DNA of 9,677 bases. Origin: an uncultured Bacilli bacterium. Its GTDB lineage: Bacteria > Bacillota_I > Bacilli_A > RF39 > UBA660. A model generated the notes under the pieces. It was not told where the DNA came from, ran no database searches, and saw nothing but the letters and a program-made list of their open reading frames with translations. The translations under genes were made by a program, and so were the position numbers. The stretch is taken from assembly GCA_947591175.1 (NCBI GenBank), contig CANQDB010000051.1, forward strand, positions 1 to 9,677. The letters run 5' to 3'. Below, piece by piece: positions 1-6,072 of the stretch (position 1 is the first letter of the stretch; the number at the start of each line of letters is the position of its first letter).

Positions 1-42
1 TACCATTATTTTGAATTAGCCAAATTAATGTGCAAAAAAAAT

Positions 43-61
43 GCCATTTTTTGGCTTTTTT
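43..61 (+). terminator. Short T-tailed hairpin, possible intrinsic terminator
   Basis: A 4-bp stem (GCCA at 43-46, TGGC at 52-55) encloses a five-T loop. It is followed by six T (56-61) and preceded by eight A (34-41). The symmetry means it could act in either direction: for a plus-strand gene ending left of the window, or as a second stop behind tgt. The stem is short, so this is a moderate call from sequence alone. Confidence 0.45.
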
Positions 62-74
62 AATGTGTAAATGT

Positions 75-101
75 ATAAAAGACCTGTCAAGTTGACAAGT
101 C
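75..101 (-). terminator. Probable tgt terminator
   Basis: Read on the minus strand just after the tgt stop (107-109), the segment 101-93 pairs with 89-81. This gives a 9-bp stem with one G-U pair and a three-base loop, followed by TTTTAT. The stem is good but the T tract is short. Its position six bases past the stop codon is what expected for a tgt terminator. Confidence 0.6.
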
Positions 102-106
102 GAATT

Positions 107-1225
107 TTATTTTGTGTGTTCATATTCTTTTTGAAAAGCATCTCTAAAAGTAAGTAATCTATCTTCTTCGATAGCTTTTCTAATATCTTCCGTTAATTTA
201 ATTAAAAAGCGGATATTATGAATCGAAAGAAGTCTTCCACCTAGTGCTTCATCTGATGTTACTAAGTGTCTTATATAAGCCTTCGTATAATTTTTACAAG
301 TATAACAGTCGCAAGTGTCTTCGATTGGTGTAAAGTCTTCTTTGTACTTAGCATTCTTTAAATTAATCTTGCCATGATGCGTAAAAGCATTACCATGTCT
401 TGCAATTCTAGTTGGTAAAACACAATCGAAAATATCGATTCCCCGAATGACTCCTTCGATAATATCCATAGGTTCGCCGACACCCATCAAATAACGGGTC
501 TTATCTTCGGGGATATAAGGAGTCGAATAGATAATAGCTTTATACATATCTTCTTTAGATTCACCATCGTTCGCAACCCCTCCGATACTATAGCCATCGA
601 AATCCATTTTAACAGTCTCGATTGCCGAAAACTTTCTAATATCTTCGTAAGGACCACCTTGAATGATACCGAATAACGATTGATTTTCATTTTTATGAAC
701 GTCTTTTCCTCGTTTTGCCCATCTAAGAGTTCGCTCGACACTCTTCTGCATGTATTCACGTGAGGCACTAGCAGGAGGGCACTCATCAAAACTCATTGCA
801 ATATCACTATCGAGTTTATTTTGAATTTCGATACTTTTTTCAGGTGTTAAAAATAGTTTTGCCCCATCGATATGACTTTTAAAATGAACTCCCTCTTCCG
901 TAATATCTTTGGGTTTCGCTAGTGAAAACACTTGAAAGCCACCACTATCAGTAAGAATTGGTCCATGATAATTCATAAATTTGTGAAGTCCGCCTGCTTT
1001 ACTGATTAGATCTTCGCCTGGACGAAGCCAACAATGATAAGTATTTGCTAAAATAATTCCTGCATGGCAGTCCTCCAACTCTTCAGGAGTCAACATTTTA
1101 ACTGTTGCCCTAGTCCCAACTGGCATAAACATTGGAGTATCGTAAGTTCCATGATTAGTCTCTATCTTACCACGTCTTGCTCCTGTATCTTTTTCCTTAT
1201 GTAACAAATGATATTGTATTTTCAT
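107..1225 (-). CDS. tgt: tRNA-guanine transglycosylase (queuine/preQ1 tRNA-ribosyltransferase)
   Basis: Exchanges guanine-34 in the anticodon of GUN tRNAs (Tyr, His, Asn, Asp) for preQ1 in bacteria, the step before QueA in queuosine synthesis; a cytosolic enzyme. The 372-residue length is normal for the family. Visible motifs are DSGGFQVFSL at 93-102 (Asp93, general acid/base), Asp147 in SFDECPP, GIIQGG at 186-191, and FDCVLPTR at 266-273 with nucleophile Asp267. The zinc site is C305, C307, C310 and H336. I chose the ATG at 1225 because the protein then starts at the family-typical N-terminus and a GGAGAG Shine-Dalgarno lies 8 bases upstream. An in-frame ATG at 1279 lies upstream of the predicted promoter and would add 18 atypical residues. 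The gene has its own promoter and is separated from queA by an opposing gene, although the two are often adjacent in Bacillota. The function is firm by homology. Confidence 0.97.
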   Translation of the reverse strand: MKIQYHLLHKEKDTGARRGKIETNHGTYDTPMFMPVGTRATVKMLTPEELEDCHAGIILANTYHCWLRPGEDLISKAGGLHKFMNYHGPILTDSGGFQVFSLAKPKDITEEGVHFKSHIDGAKLFLTPEKSIEIQNKLDSDIAMSFDECPPASASREYMQKSVERTLRWAKRGKDVHKNENQSLFGIIQGGPYEDIRKFSAIETVKMDFDGYSIGGVANDGESKEDMYKAIIYSTPYIPEDKTRYLMGVGEPMDIIEGVIRGIDIFDCVLPTRIARHGNAFTHHGKINLKNAKYKEDFTPIEDTCDCYTCKNYTKAYIRHLVTSDEALGGRLLSIHNIRFLIKLTEDIRKAIEEDRLLTFRDAFQKEYEHTK

Positions 1226-1250
1226 AGGTACCACTCTCCGTCTCCTTATA

Positions 1251-1279
1251 AGTATATCGAAACAGGATAAAAAAAACAA
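1251..1279 (-). promoter_or_regulatory. Predicted tgt promoter
   Basis: On the minus strand, TTGTTT (1279-1274) and TATACT (1256-1251) are separated by 17 bases. The start point would be near 1244, giving a leader of about 19 nt that still includes the Shine-Dalgarno. The -10 box is good and the -35 box is partial (TTG only). The -35 lies only 3 bp from the -35 of the divergent plus-strand promoter. The stretch CTTATAAGTATA (1245-1256, plus strand) recurs at 6794-6805 in front of the membrane-protein gene. Confidence 0.55.
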
Positions 1280-1282
1280 CTA

Positions 1283-1311
1283 TTGACAAAATTACCAAAA
1301 AGTAGTAGAAT
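1283..1311 (+). promoter_or_regulatory. Predicted strong sigma-A promoter of the 129-residue gene
   Basis: A perfect -35 TTGACA (1283-1288), a 17-base spacer and a -10 TAGAAT (1306-1311, 5 of 6 consensus) place the start near 1318. The Shine-Dalgarno AAAGGGGGG (1329-1337) follows before the ATG at 1345. This is the best promoter match seen in the window. It abuts the tgt promoter, so polymerase footprints of the two would overlap. Confidence 0.8.
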
Positions 1312-1344
1312 ATGAAAGCAATCCAATGAAAGGGGGGTTATTTC

Positions 1345-1734
1345 ATGGCACAAATGACAGAAAGACAAAAAGAAATTATCAATATGACACCAAAAATGTT
1401 TGATAGTTATTTAGACGAATTAACATTGGAAGAATATCAAGCTTATCTAGAGGAGGTTCGTTGTGTTCCAACTGACAAAAGAGGTATTCATGGAGCAGAA
1501 AGTGCAGATTTAATGAATCTTATCTCTCGTTCACAAAGTAAATCAACTCTTTCTATTAAGTTAACTCAATTAGCACATACTTTCTACGATCAAGACTTCT
1601 TCCAAGATTTAGTAGCTGCGGACATTCCAAAAGAAACAATCGCTTACCAATTTGGTACAACTGTTGCCAATGTCGATTGTCAAATTCTCTTAAACAAACG
1701 TGGTAGCGAGTTATTAGATGTAAAACAAAAATAA
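1345..1734 (+). CDS. Uncharacterised 129-residue protein between queA and tgt
   Basis: I do not recognise this protein. It is a soluble, mostly helical 129-residue product with no signal peptide or membrane segment. The N-terminal half is acidic and charged (TLEEYQAYLEEV around 27-38). The C-terminal part, about residues 86-115, has a helix-turn-helix-like look: IPKETIAYQFGTTVANVD at 94-111 follows the spacing of an IA..FG.T..NV recognition unit. That is a pattern impression only, not a family match. Expression looks real: there is a near-consensus promoter, a strong Shine-Dalgarno 7 bases before the ATG, and a terminator directly at its stop. It points opposite to both flanking queuosine genes and diverges from tgt, which would suit a local regulator, but no function is shown. 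Confidence 0.85.
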   Translation: MAQMTERQKEIINMTPKMFDSYLDELTLEEYQAYLEEVRCVPTDKRGIHGAESADLMNLISRSQSKSTLSIKLTQLAHTFYDQDFFQDLVAADIPKETIAYQFGTTVANVDCQILLNKRGSELLDVKQK

Positions 1735-1762
1735 GTTGTCGAAAATGGCAACTTGTTTTTTT
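1733..1762. terminator. Bidirectional terminator between the 129-residue gene and queA
   Basis: An 8-bp stem with one G-U pair (1733-1740 with 1747-1754) and a GAAAAT loop is followed on the plus strand by G and seven T (1756-1762). It begins inside the stop codon of the plus-strand gene and ends on the queA stop (1761-1763). On the minus strand the same stem is followed by ATTTTTGTTTTA, so it can also end the ruv-queA transcript. Confidence 0.8.
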
Positions 1763-2786
1763 ATAGGATTAACATGCTATCGCCAAAAGAGAAGAAACGA
1801 TACTTCATACGAATTGCTTCATTATAAGCAGTTAAAACTTGTTCACGACTGGCAAAAGCACTGATTAACATCAACAAAGTCGATTTTGGTAAATGAAAAT
1901 TTGTAATCAAATGGTCGACTGCTAAAAACTTGTATCCCGGATAAATGAAGATATCCGTCCAACCACTACAAGCACAAAAACGATTGTATTTTTGCATAAT
2001 TGTCTCTAACGTTCTAACGGAAGTTGTCCCGACAGCAACTATATGATGTCCCTCTTCTTTTGTTTTAGTTAAAAGTTCGGCAACTTCTTCACTCATCTCG
2101 TAGTATTCACTATGCATGTGATGTTCTTCGATATTCTCGACGTGAACCGGACGGAAAGTACCTAAACCGACATGTAAAGTAACATAGGCGATGTTTACGC
2201 CTTTTTCTTTTATCTTGTTAAGTAATTCTTCCGTAAAATGAAGCCCTGCCGTGGGAGCAGCCGCACTTCCAATATTTTTTGCATACACCGTATTGTAACG
2301 ACTTCCCTCTTCCAACCTTTCATGAATATAAGGTGGTAAAGGCATTGTCCCTAATTCATCTAACACTTCGTATAAGATACCTTCATACGCTAATTTAAAA
2401 TGCGTTATTCCTTCATCGAACTTAGCAATACAAGTTGCTTTTAGTTTCCCATCACCAAAAGAAATAACTGTTCCTTCTTTAACTCGTTTTTGGGGTTTTA
2501 CTAAAGTCTCCCAACAATCACCTTCTAATTGTTTTAAAAGAAGCACTTCGATTATAGCATCAGTTTCTTCCTTTACCCCAATTAATCTTGCCGGCATAAC
2601 TTTTGTATCATTTAAAACTAAGGTGTCCCCTTTTTCTAAATAATCGATGACATCCGTAAAAGTCCGATGTTCTAATTCTCCAGTATCACGATGAAGCACC
2701 ATCATTCGCGATTGATCACGTCTTTCCAAAGGTACTTGAGCAATCAATTCAGGTGGTAACTCGTAATCAAAATCAGTTAACTGCAT
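1761..2786 (-). CDS. queA: S-adenosylmethionine:tRNA ribosyltransferase-isomerase
   Basis: Transfers and isomerises the ribose of S-adenosylmethionine onto preQ1-modified tRNA to give epoxyqueuosine, the penultimate queuosine step. The 341-residue length matches the usual size of about 340. Family hallmarks are visible: NDTKVMPARL at 59-68, GTMPLPPYI near 146, GLHFT near 181, HVGLGTFRP near 205, GWTDIFIYPGY near 276, TNFHLPKSTLLMLISAF near 296 and the closing YRFFSFGDSMLIL. The ATG at 2786 is preceded by AGAGGTG 5 bases upstream. It is the last gene of the ruvA-ruvB-unknown-queA run, 14 bases after the preceding stop, so it is probably cotranscribed with the recombination genes. Ending at a terminator separates it from tgt. 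Function is certain by homology. Confidence 0.97.
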   Translation of the reverse strand: MQLTDFDYELPPELIAQVPLERRDQSRMMVLHRDTGELEHRTFTDVIDYLEKGDTLVLNDTKVMPARLIGVKEETDAIIEVLLLKQLEGDCWETLVKPQKRVKEGTVISFGDGKLKATCIAKFDEGITHFKLAYEGILYEVLDELGTMPLPPYIHERLEEGSRYNTVYAKNIGSAAAPTAGLHFTEELLNKIKEKGVNIAYVTLHVGLGTFRPVHVENIEEHHMHSEYYEMSEEVAELLTKTKEEGHHIVAVGTTSVRTLETIMQKYNRFCACSGWTDIFIYPGYKFLAVDHLITNFHLPKSTLLMLISAFASREQVLTAYNEAIRMKYRFFSFGDSMLIL

Positions 2787-2800
2787 TGTTTCACCTCTTG

Positions 2801-3442
2801 TTAATTTGAAAGGGAATCTCTAAATTCTATCCTTTCGCCCACTTTTCCACTCATATAATTTTCAAGACCCAATATTTCATCGACACTCTTATCTTGCAAG
2901 ACTAAAATAACTTGAGTTTGAAAATCAGAAATGGATTTCTTATCTTTTATATCTATCTTACTAGCCATAGTTTGTTCCATAAAATAATGAAGTAGGGCTC
3001 TTCTTTTATCGATATCTAGAGTACTTCGGCGTATAGCTTCCAATAATTTAGGGCTCTTAAAAAGTTCAAAGTTTTGTTTAAAATTACGAACCGGAACCTC
3101 ATTTAAATAATCAACTAACGTATAGAGACTATTGATATCGAAAGTATTAAGGCGAACCTTACCGATAGATAGTAAATGAGCCATGGTATTGATTTTAGCA
3201 ATTTTTTGCCGATTGTCAATCAATAATTCGTCTAAATATTTAACAAAGTCAACAAAAGCTTGCTGGTTAGTTTTCGATTGTAAAAGTAACGATGGTAAAC
3301 TAACCCAACGAGTCATCTGTTCCCCATCATCGATTAACGAATTATCTTTTTTGACCCATTCGTTAATTGAGCTGACAATCATCTCGACATCTAGGCTACC
3401 TGTCTCCTCAAAAAGACGGGTATTTTTTACTTCTTCATTCAT
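2801..3442 (-). CDS. Uncharacterised 213-residue protein in the ruvAB-queA operon
   Basis: I do not recognise a family. The product is a soluble, probably all-helical 213-residue protein, rich in charged residues. It has no cysteine pair, signal peptide, transmembrane helix or obvious catalytic motif. It contains basic helical stretches such as LLEAIRRSTLDIDKRRALLHYF in its second half. The start at 3442 is chosen because AAGGAG lies about 9 bases upstream. An in-frame ATG at 3475 lies inside the ruvB reading frame, has no ribosome binding site and would only add residues read out of frame from ruvB. The gene starts 16 bases after the ruvB stop and ends 14 bases before queA, so it is almost certainly cotranscribed with them. 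This position suggests a conserved lineage-specific member of the operon, but a role in recombination or tRNA modification is only guilt by association. Confidence 0.88.
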   Translation of the reverse strand: MNEEVKNTRLFEETGSLDVEMIVSSINEWVKKDNSLIDDGEQMTRWVSLPSLLLQSKTNQQAFVDFVKYLDELLIDNRQKIAKINTMAHLLSIGKVRLNTFDINSLYTLVDYLNEVPVRNFKQNFELFKSPKLLEAIRRSTLDIDKRRALLHYFMEQTMASKIDIKDKKSISDFQTQVILVLQDKSVDEILGLENYMSGKVGERIEFRDSLSN

Positions 3443-3458
3443 ATCCCTTTTCTCCTTT

Positions 3459-4472
3459 TTATTCGAATAAACCATTTTGATATTCGATCTTTAATAATTC
3501 GTAGGCCTTTGAAGTTACAACTCGACCTCGAGCAGTTCTCTTTAAATAGCCCATTTGTAATAAGTATGGTTCGATAACGTCCTCAATTGTTGTAACTTCT
3601 TCCCCAATTGATGATGCAATCGACTCGATTCCAACTGGGCCACCATCAAATTTTTCAATAATTGCTAGTAAAAACTGATGGTCGGTATCGTCCAACCCTA
3701 CTTCGTCTATTTTAAGACGTTCGAGAGCTTTCTTTGTCACGTTCAAACTTATTTCTTCTTCTTGATCCACTGAAGCAAAATCGCGAACCCGTTTAAAAAT
3801 ACGATTGGCAATTCGAGGCGTTCCCCTACTTCTATGAGCAAGTTCTATAGCCGCTTCTTCACATATTGGCATATTTAAAACACGTGATGTACGATGAATT
3901 ATTTCTTCGAGTTCTTCTTCCGTATAGTACTGTAGTTTAGTAATAATTCCGAATCTATCTCTTAAAGGAGCACTCAAGTCTCCTGCCCTAGTCGTAGCCC
4001 CTACCAAAGTAAAAGGCGGCAAATTGATTTTGATACTTTTTGAATTCCCCTCATTACCAATCATCAAATCGAGAGTAAAATCTTCCATCGCTGGATACAA
4101 GATCTCTTCAATATAACGAGGCATTCTATGAATTTCATCGATAAACAAAACGTCCCCCGGCTCTAGTGAAGAAAGAATGGCCGCTAAGTCGCCTGGCTTC
4201 TCGATACTAGGACCACTCGCTGTCCTTAAGTTAGTACCAAGTTCGTTTGCAATAATATAAGCAAGTGTCGTTTTACCAAGTCCTGGTGGACCATATAGTA
4301 AAACGTGATCTAGTGGTTCGTCACGCATCTTGGCCGCTTCGATAAATACCCGAATATTCTCTTTTGCATCCTGCTGCCCAATATATTCATCAATTCTTGC
4401 GGGACGAATCGTTTCTTCTTCATCTAATTCTTGTTCTTCTAAAGAATAGATTCTTTCTTCTTCCACTTTCAC
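3459..4472 (-). CDS. ruvB: Holliday junction branch-migration ATPase RuvB
   Basis: AAA+ hexameric motor that, with RuvA, drives branch migration of Holliday junctions in recombination repair. The 337 residues match the family length. Visible features are Walker A GPPGLGKT at 61-68, Walker B DEIH at 112-115, sensor-1 region TLVGATTRAG at 155-164, the arginine finger in PLRDRFG (Arg171), and sensor-2 region RGTPRIANR at 216-224. The C-terminal winged-helix domain spans about 255-337, with GGPVGIESIA and a KRTARGR segment. The start is GTG at 4472, only 4 bases after AGGAGG. A second in-frame GTG at 4466 is 8 bases after the longer AGGAGGTG and is equally plausible. The ruvA stop lies 10 bases upstream, next to this Shine-Dalgarno, so translation is probably coupled. 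Confidence 0.98.
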   Translation of the reverse strand: MKVEEERIYSLEEQELDEEETIRPARIDEYIGQQDAKENIRVFIEAAKMRDEPLDHVLLYGPPGLGKTTLAYIIANELGTNLRTASGPSIEKPGDLAAILSSLEPGDVLFIDEIHRMPRYIEEILYPAMEDFTLDLMIGNEGNSKSIKINLPPFTLVGATTRAGDLSAPLRDRFGIITKLQYYTEEELEEIIHRTSRVLNMPICEEAAIELAHRSRGTPRIANRIFKRVRDFASVDQEEEISLNVTKKALERLKIDEVGLDDTDHQFLLAIIEKFDGGPVGIESIASSIGEEVTTIEDVIEPYLLQMGYLKRTARGRVVTSKAYELLKIEYQNGLFE

Positions 4473-4482
4473 GACACCTCCT

Positions 4483-5040
4483 CTATTTTAGTAAAAGACG
4501 CAAAGCTTCCTTTACTTGATCTTCAATTTTTAAGGTATTATTAACTTTCGGAATAATCGCTTTAATATCTTTTTCTTTGTAACCTAAACCAACTAGTACT
4601 TGCGTAAGTTCTTCAAAAGTATCTTCTGTTTCTTCACTTTGGTTAACGATTGAAAGTTTTCCTTTCAAATCGAGAATCATCTGTTTAGCTAACTTATCAC
4701 CAATTTTAGGAAACTTCCGCAAGTACAAAAGATTCTCTCTTTCAATTGCATCTTGAATACCTTGAATTGAGCCTGTAGCAAGAATCGGTAAAGCGATTTT
4801 AGGACCAAGTCCCTTAACACTTATAAGTTTTAAAAATAACTCTTTTTCATTCTTTGTTTTAAAGCCAAACAAAAGATGTTCATCTTCTTTTATCTGTTGA
4901 TAAACATAGACTCTATATTCTTGTCCTTCTTCGAATTGATAAGGATTTGGAGTATAAATTAAATACCCTACACCCAAACATTCCAGTGTTATATAACTTG
5001 GTTCTACTTCTGTTATTATCCCATTTAAATATTGATACAT
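4483..5040 (-). CDS. ruvA: Holliday junction DNA-binding protein RuvA
   Basis: Tetrameric structure-specific protein that binds four-way junctions and loads RuvB. At 185 residues it is slightly shorter than the usual 190-205. Domain I (OB fold) spans about 1-63, with the typical LECLGVGYLIYTP and HLLFGF. Two helix-hairpin-helix motifs follow: LISVKGLGPKIALPIL at 72-87 and LRKFPKIGDKLAKQMILDLK at 107-126. A linker leads to a compact domain III from about 140 that contacts RuvB (EELTQVLVGLGYKEKDIKAI). The ATG at 5040 has AAAGGAG 8 bases upstream. It is the first gene of the operon, with a TATAAT box 25-30 bases before the start and a divergent dehydrogenase gene beyond it. Confidence 0.97.
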   Translation of the reverse strand: MYQYLNGIITEVEPSYITLECLGVGYLIYTPNPYQFEEGQEYRVYVYQQIKEDEHLLFGFKTKNEKELFLKLISVKGLGPKIALPILATGSIQGIQDAIERENLLYLRKFPKIGDKLAKQMILDLKGKLSIVNQSEETEDTFEELTQVLVGLGYKEKDIKAIIPKVNNTLKIEDQVKEALRLLLK

Positions 5041-5064
5041 AATCCTTACTCCTTTGATACCTCT

Positions 5065-5070
5065 ATTATA
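5065..5070 (-). promoter_or_regulatory. Likely -10 box of the ruvA-ruvB-queA operon
   Basis: A perfect TATAAT on the minus strand lies 25 bases upstream of the ruvA start, within CGTTATAATA. The same ten bases occur at the yqeG promoter. No convincing -35 hexamer is present at 16-18 bases; the best placed is TTTTCT. The promoter is therefore likely but its strength is uncertain. Confidence 0.5.
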
Positions 5071-5102
5071 ACGTAATTCGAAGTAAAAGAAAACCCAATT
5101 AT

Positions 5103-5116
5103 TCTATTTAAATAGA
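5103..5116. repeat. 14-bp perfect palindrome in the ruvA/dehydrogenase intergenic region
   Basis: TCTATTTAAATAGA reads the same on both strands and sits midway between the divergent ruvA and dehydrogenase starts. It is AT-rich, so chance is possible. It lies where an operator for either gene could be. Confidence 0.35.
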
Positions 5117-5157
5117 TAAAAATAAAGGAAAAGCATAAATTACATTGAGGTGTAAAA

Positions 5158-6045
5158 ATGAACGAAAAAATTGAAAAATGCGAACAAGTGGAAAAACTCT
5201 TTCCACCCCAACATCAAGATATGATGCCGGGCTTCGAATATTTGATGAAGCCCCGTCCCAAAAGTGAACCAAGGCAAAAGGGAAGTAATCGTCTTAAAGG
5301 GAAAGTTGCTCTTATCACAGGTGGCGACTCCGGAATCGGTCGAAGTATCGCCTACCTTTATGCAAGTGAAGGAGCCGATATCGTCATAACTTATCTCTAC
5401 GAAGAAAAAGATGCTCAAGAGACCGCCGAAAAAATTAAAGATTTAGGTGGTAAATGTCTTTTGTGTCAAGGAGATTTTAGAACCGAAAAAATTTGTAAAG
5501 AAGCCGTCAAAAAGGCTATTGAAGTATTCGGTCACATCGATATCTTAGTAAACAATCAAGCTGTTCAATATCAACAAGAAGACTTCTTAAATATTTCAGA
5601 AGATCAACTGCGTGTTACTTTTGAAACCAATATTTATGGCTACTTCTTTATGACTAAGGCAGTTCTACCCTACTTAAAAGAAGGAAGTTCGATTATCAAT
5701 ACCACATCGATTACCGCTTATCAGGGTAAAAAAGATTTAATAGATTATAGTGCCACTAAAGGAGCCATCGTTTCTTTTACGAGAAGTTTATCCCAAAATT
5801 TAGTTTCTAAAAAAATAAGAGTTAATGGTGTTGCTCCTGGTCCTATTTGGACTCCTTTGACACCTGCTACTTTCCCAAGTGAGCAAGTTGAAACATTCGG
5901 CTCATACACTCCCAAAGTTCCGATGGAGCGTGCAGGAGATCCTAACGAAATTGCTCCATGTTACCTTTTCCTTGCAACCGATGATTCTAGTTACATGACA
6001 GGTCAAGTTCTTCATCCTAATGGTGGAGTTATTATTAATGGTTAA
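5158..6045 (+). CDS. SDR-family oxidoreductase, YdaD/YhdF/YghA-like general stress dehydrogenase
   Basis: NAD(P)-dependent short-chain dehydrogenase of 295 residues. The roughly 45-residue N-terminal extension before the Rossmann fold (LFPPQHQDMMPGFEYLMKP at 14-32) is typical of the subgroup that includes Bacillus YdaD (general stress protein 39) and E. coli YghA. Features are the nucleotide-binding TGGDSGIG at 54-61, Asp106 in QGDF, NNQA at 132-135 where many SDRs have NNAG, and the catalytic residues Asn158, Ser184, Tyr197 and Lys201 (YSATK). The closing MTGQVLHPNGG is also typical. The substrate cannot be read from the sequence. The ATG is preceded by GAGGTG 5 bases upstream. It is a single-gene unit, divergent from ruvA and closed by a strong terminator. 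No sigma-B-type promoter was seen. Confidence 0.93.
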   Translation: MNEKIEKCEQVEKLFPPQHQDMMPGFEYLMKPRPKSEPRQKGSNRLKGKVALITGGDSGIGRSIAYLYASEGADIVITYLYEEKDAQETAEKIKDLGGKCLLCQGDFRTEKICKEAVKKAIEVFGHIDILVNNQAVQYQQEDFLNISEDQLRVTFETNIYGYFFMTKAVLPYLKEGSSIINTTSITAYQGKKDLIDYSATKGAIVSFTRSLSQNLVSKKIRVNGVAPGPIWTPLTPATFPSEQVETFGSYTPKVPMERAGDPNEIAPCYLFLATDDSSYMTGQVLHPNGGVIING

Positions 6046-6072
6046 AAAAAAGAGTTTCACACACTCTTTTTT
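6046..6072. terminator. Strong bidirectional terminator between convergent genes
   Basis: A 10-bp perfect stem (6046-6055 with 6063-6072) with a seven-base loop TTCACAC is flanked by an A run on the left and a T run on the right. It therefore works on both strands. It starts right after the dehydrogenase stop (6043-6045) and overlaps the stop codon of the convergent membrane-protein gene (6071-6073). Confidence 0.88.

Noticed and set aside
1..63. Open plus-strand frame from the left edge to the TAA at 61-63
   Set aside because: It runs straight through the A-run, hairpin and T-run of the terminator-like structure. Twenty codons at a window edge are not evidence of a gene. Stops in other frames at 12-14 and 17-19 are equally possible gene ends.
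487..789. Minus-strand frame of 100 codons inside tgt
   Set aside because: It is an out-of-frame shadow of tgt, with no ribosome site and no recognisable motif.
1226..1279. N-terminal extension of tgt to the ATG at 1279
   Set aside because: It adds 18 residues foreign to the family, has no ribosome binding site and starts upstream of the predicted promoter.
1226..1344. preQ1 riboswitch in the leader of tgt or the queA operon
   Set aside because: The predicted tgt leader is only about 19 nt, and the ruvA leader region shows no preQ1-type C-rich loop with an A-rich tail.
3183..3470. Plus-strand frame opposite the 213-residue gene
   Set aside because: It is antisense to an operon member with good start signals and has a low-complexity Ser/Phe-rich translation typical of a shadow frame.
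3443..3475. N-terminal extension of the 213-residue protein to the ATG at 3475
   Set aside because: It lies within the ruvB coding end without a Shine-Dalgarno, while the ATG at 3442 has a good one.
5140..5418. Minus-strand frame opposite the start of the dehydrogenase gene
   Set aside because: It is antisense to conserved SDR sequence, including the nucleotide-binding motif, and has no promoter or ribosome site.
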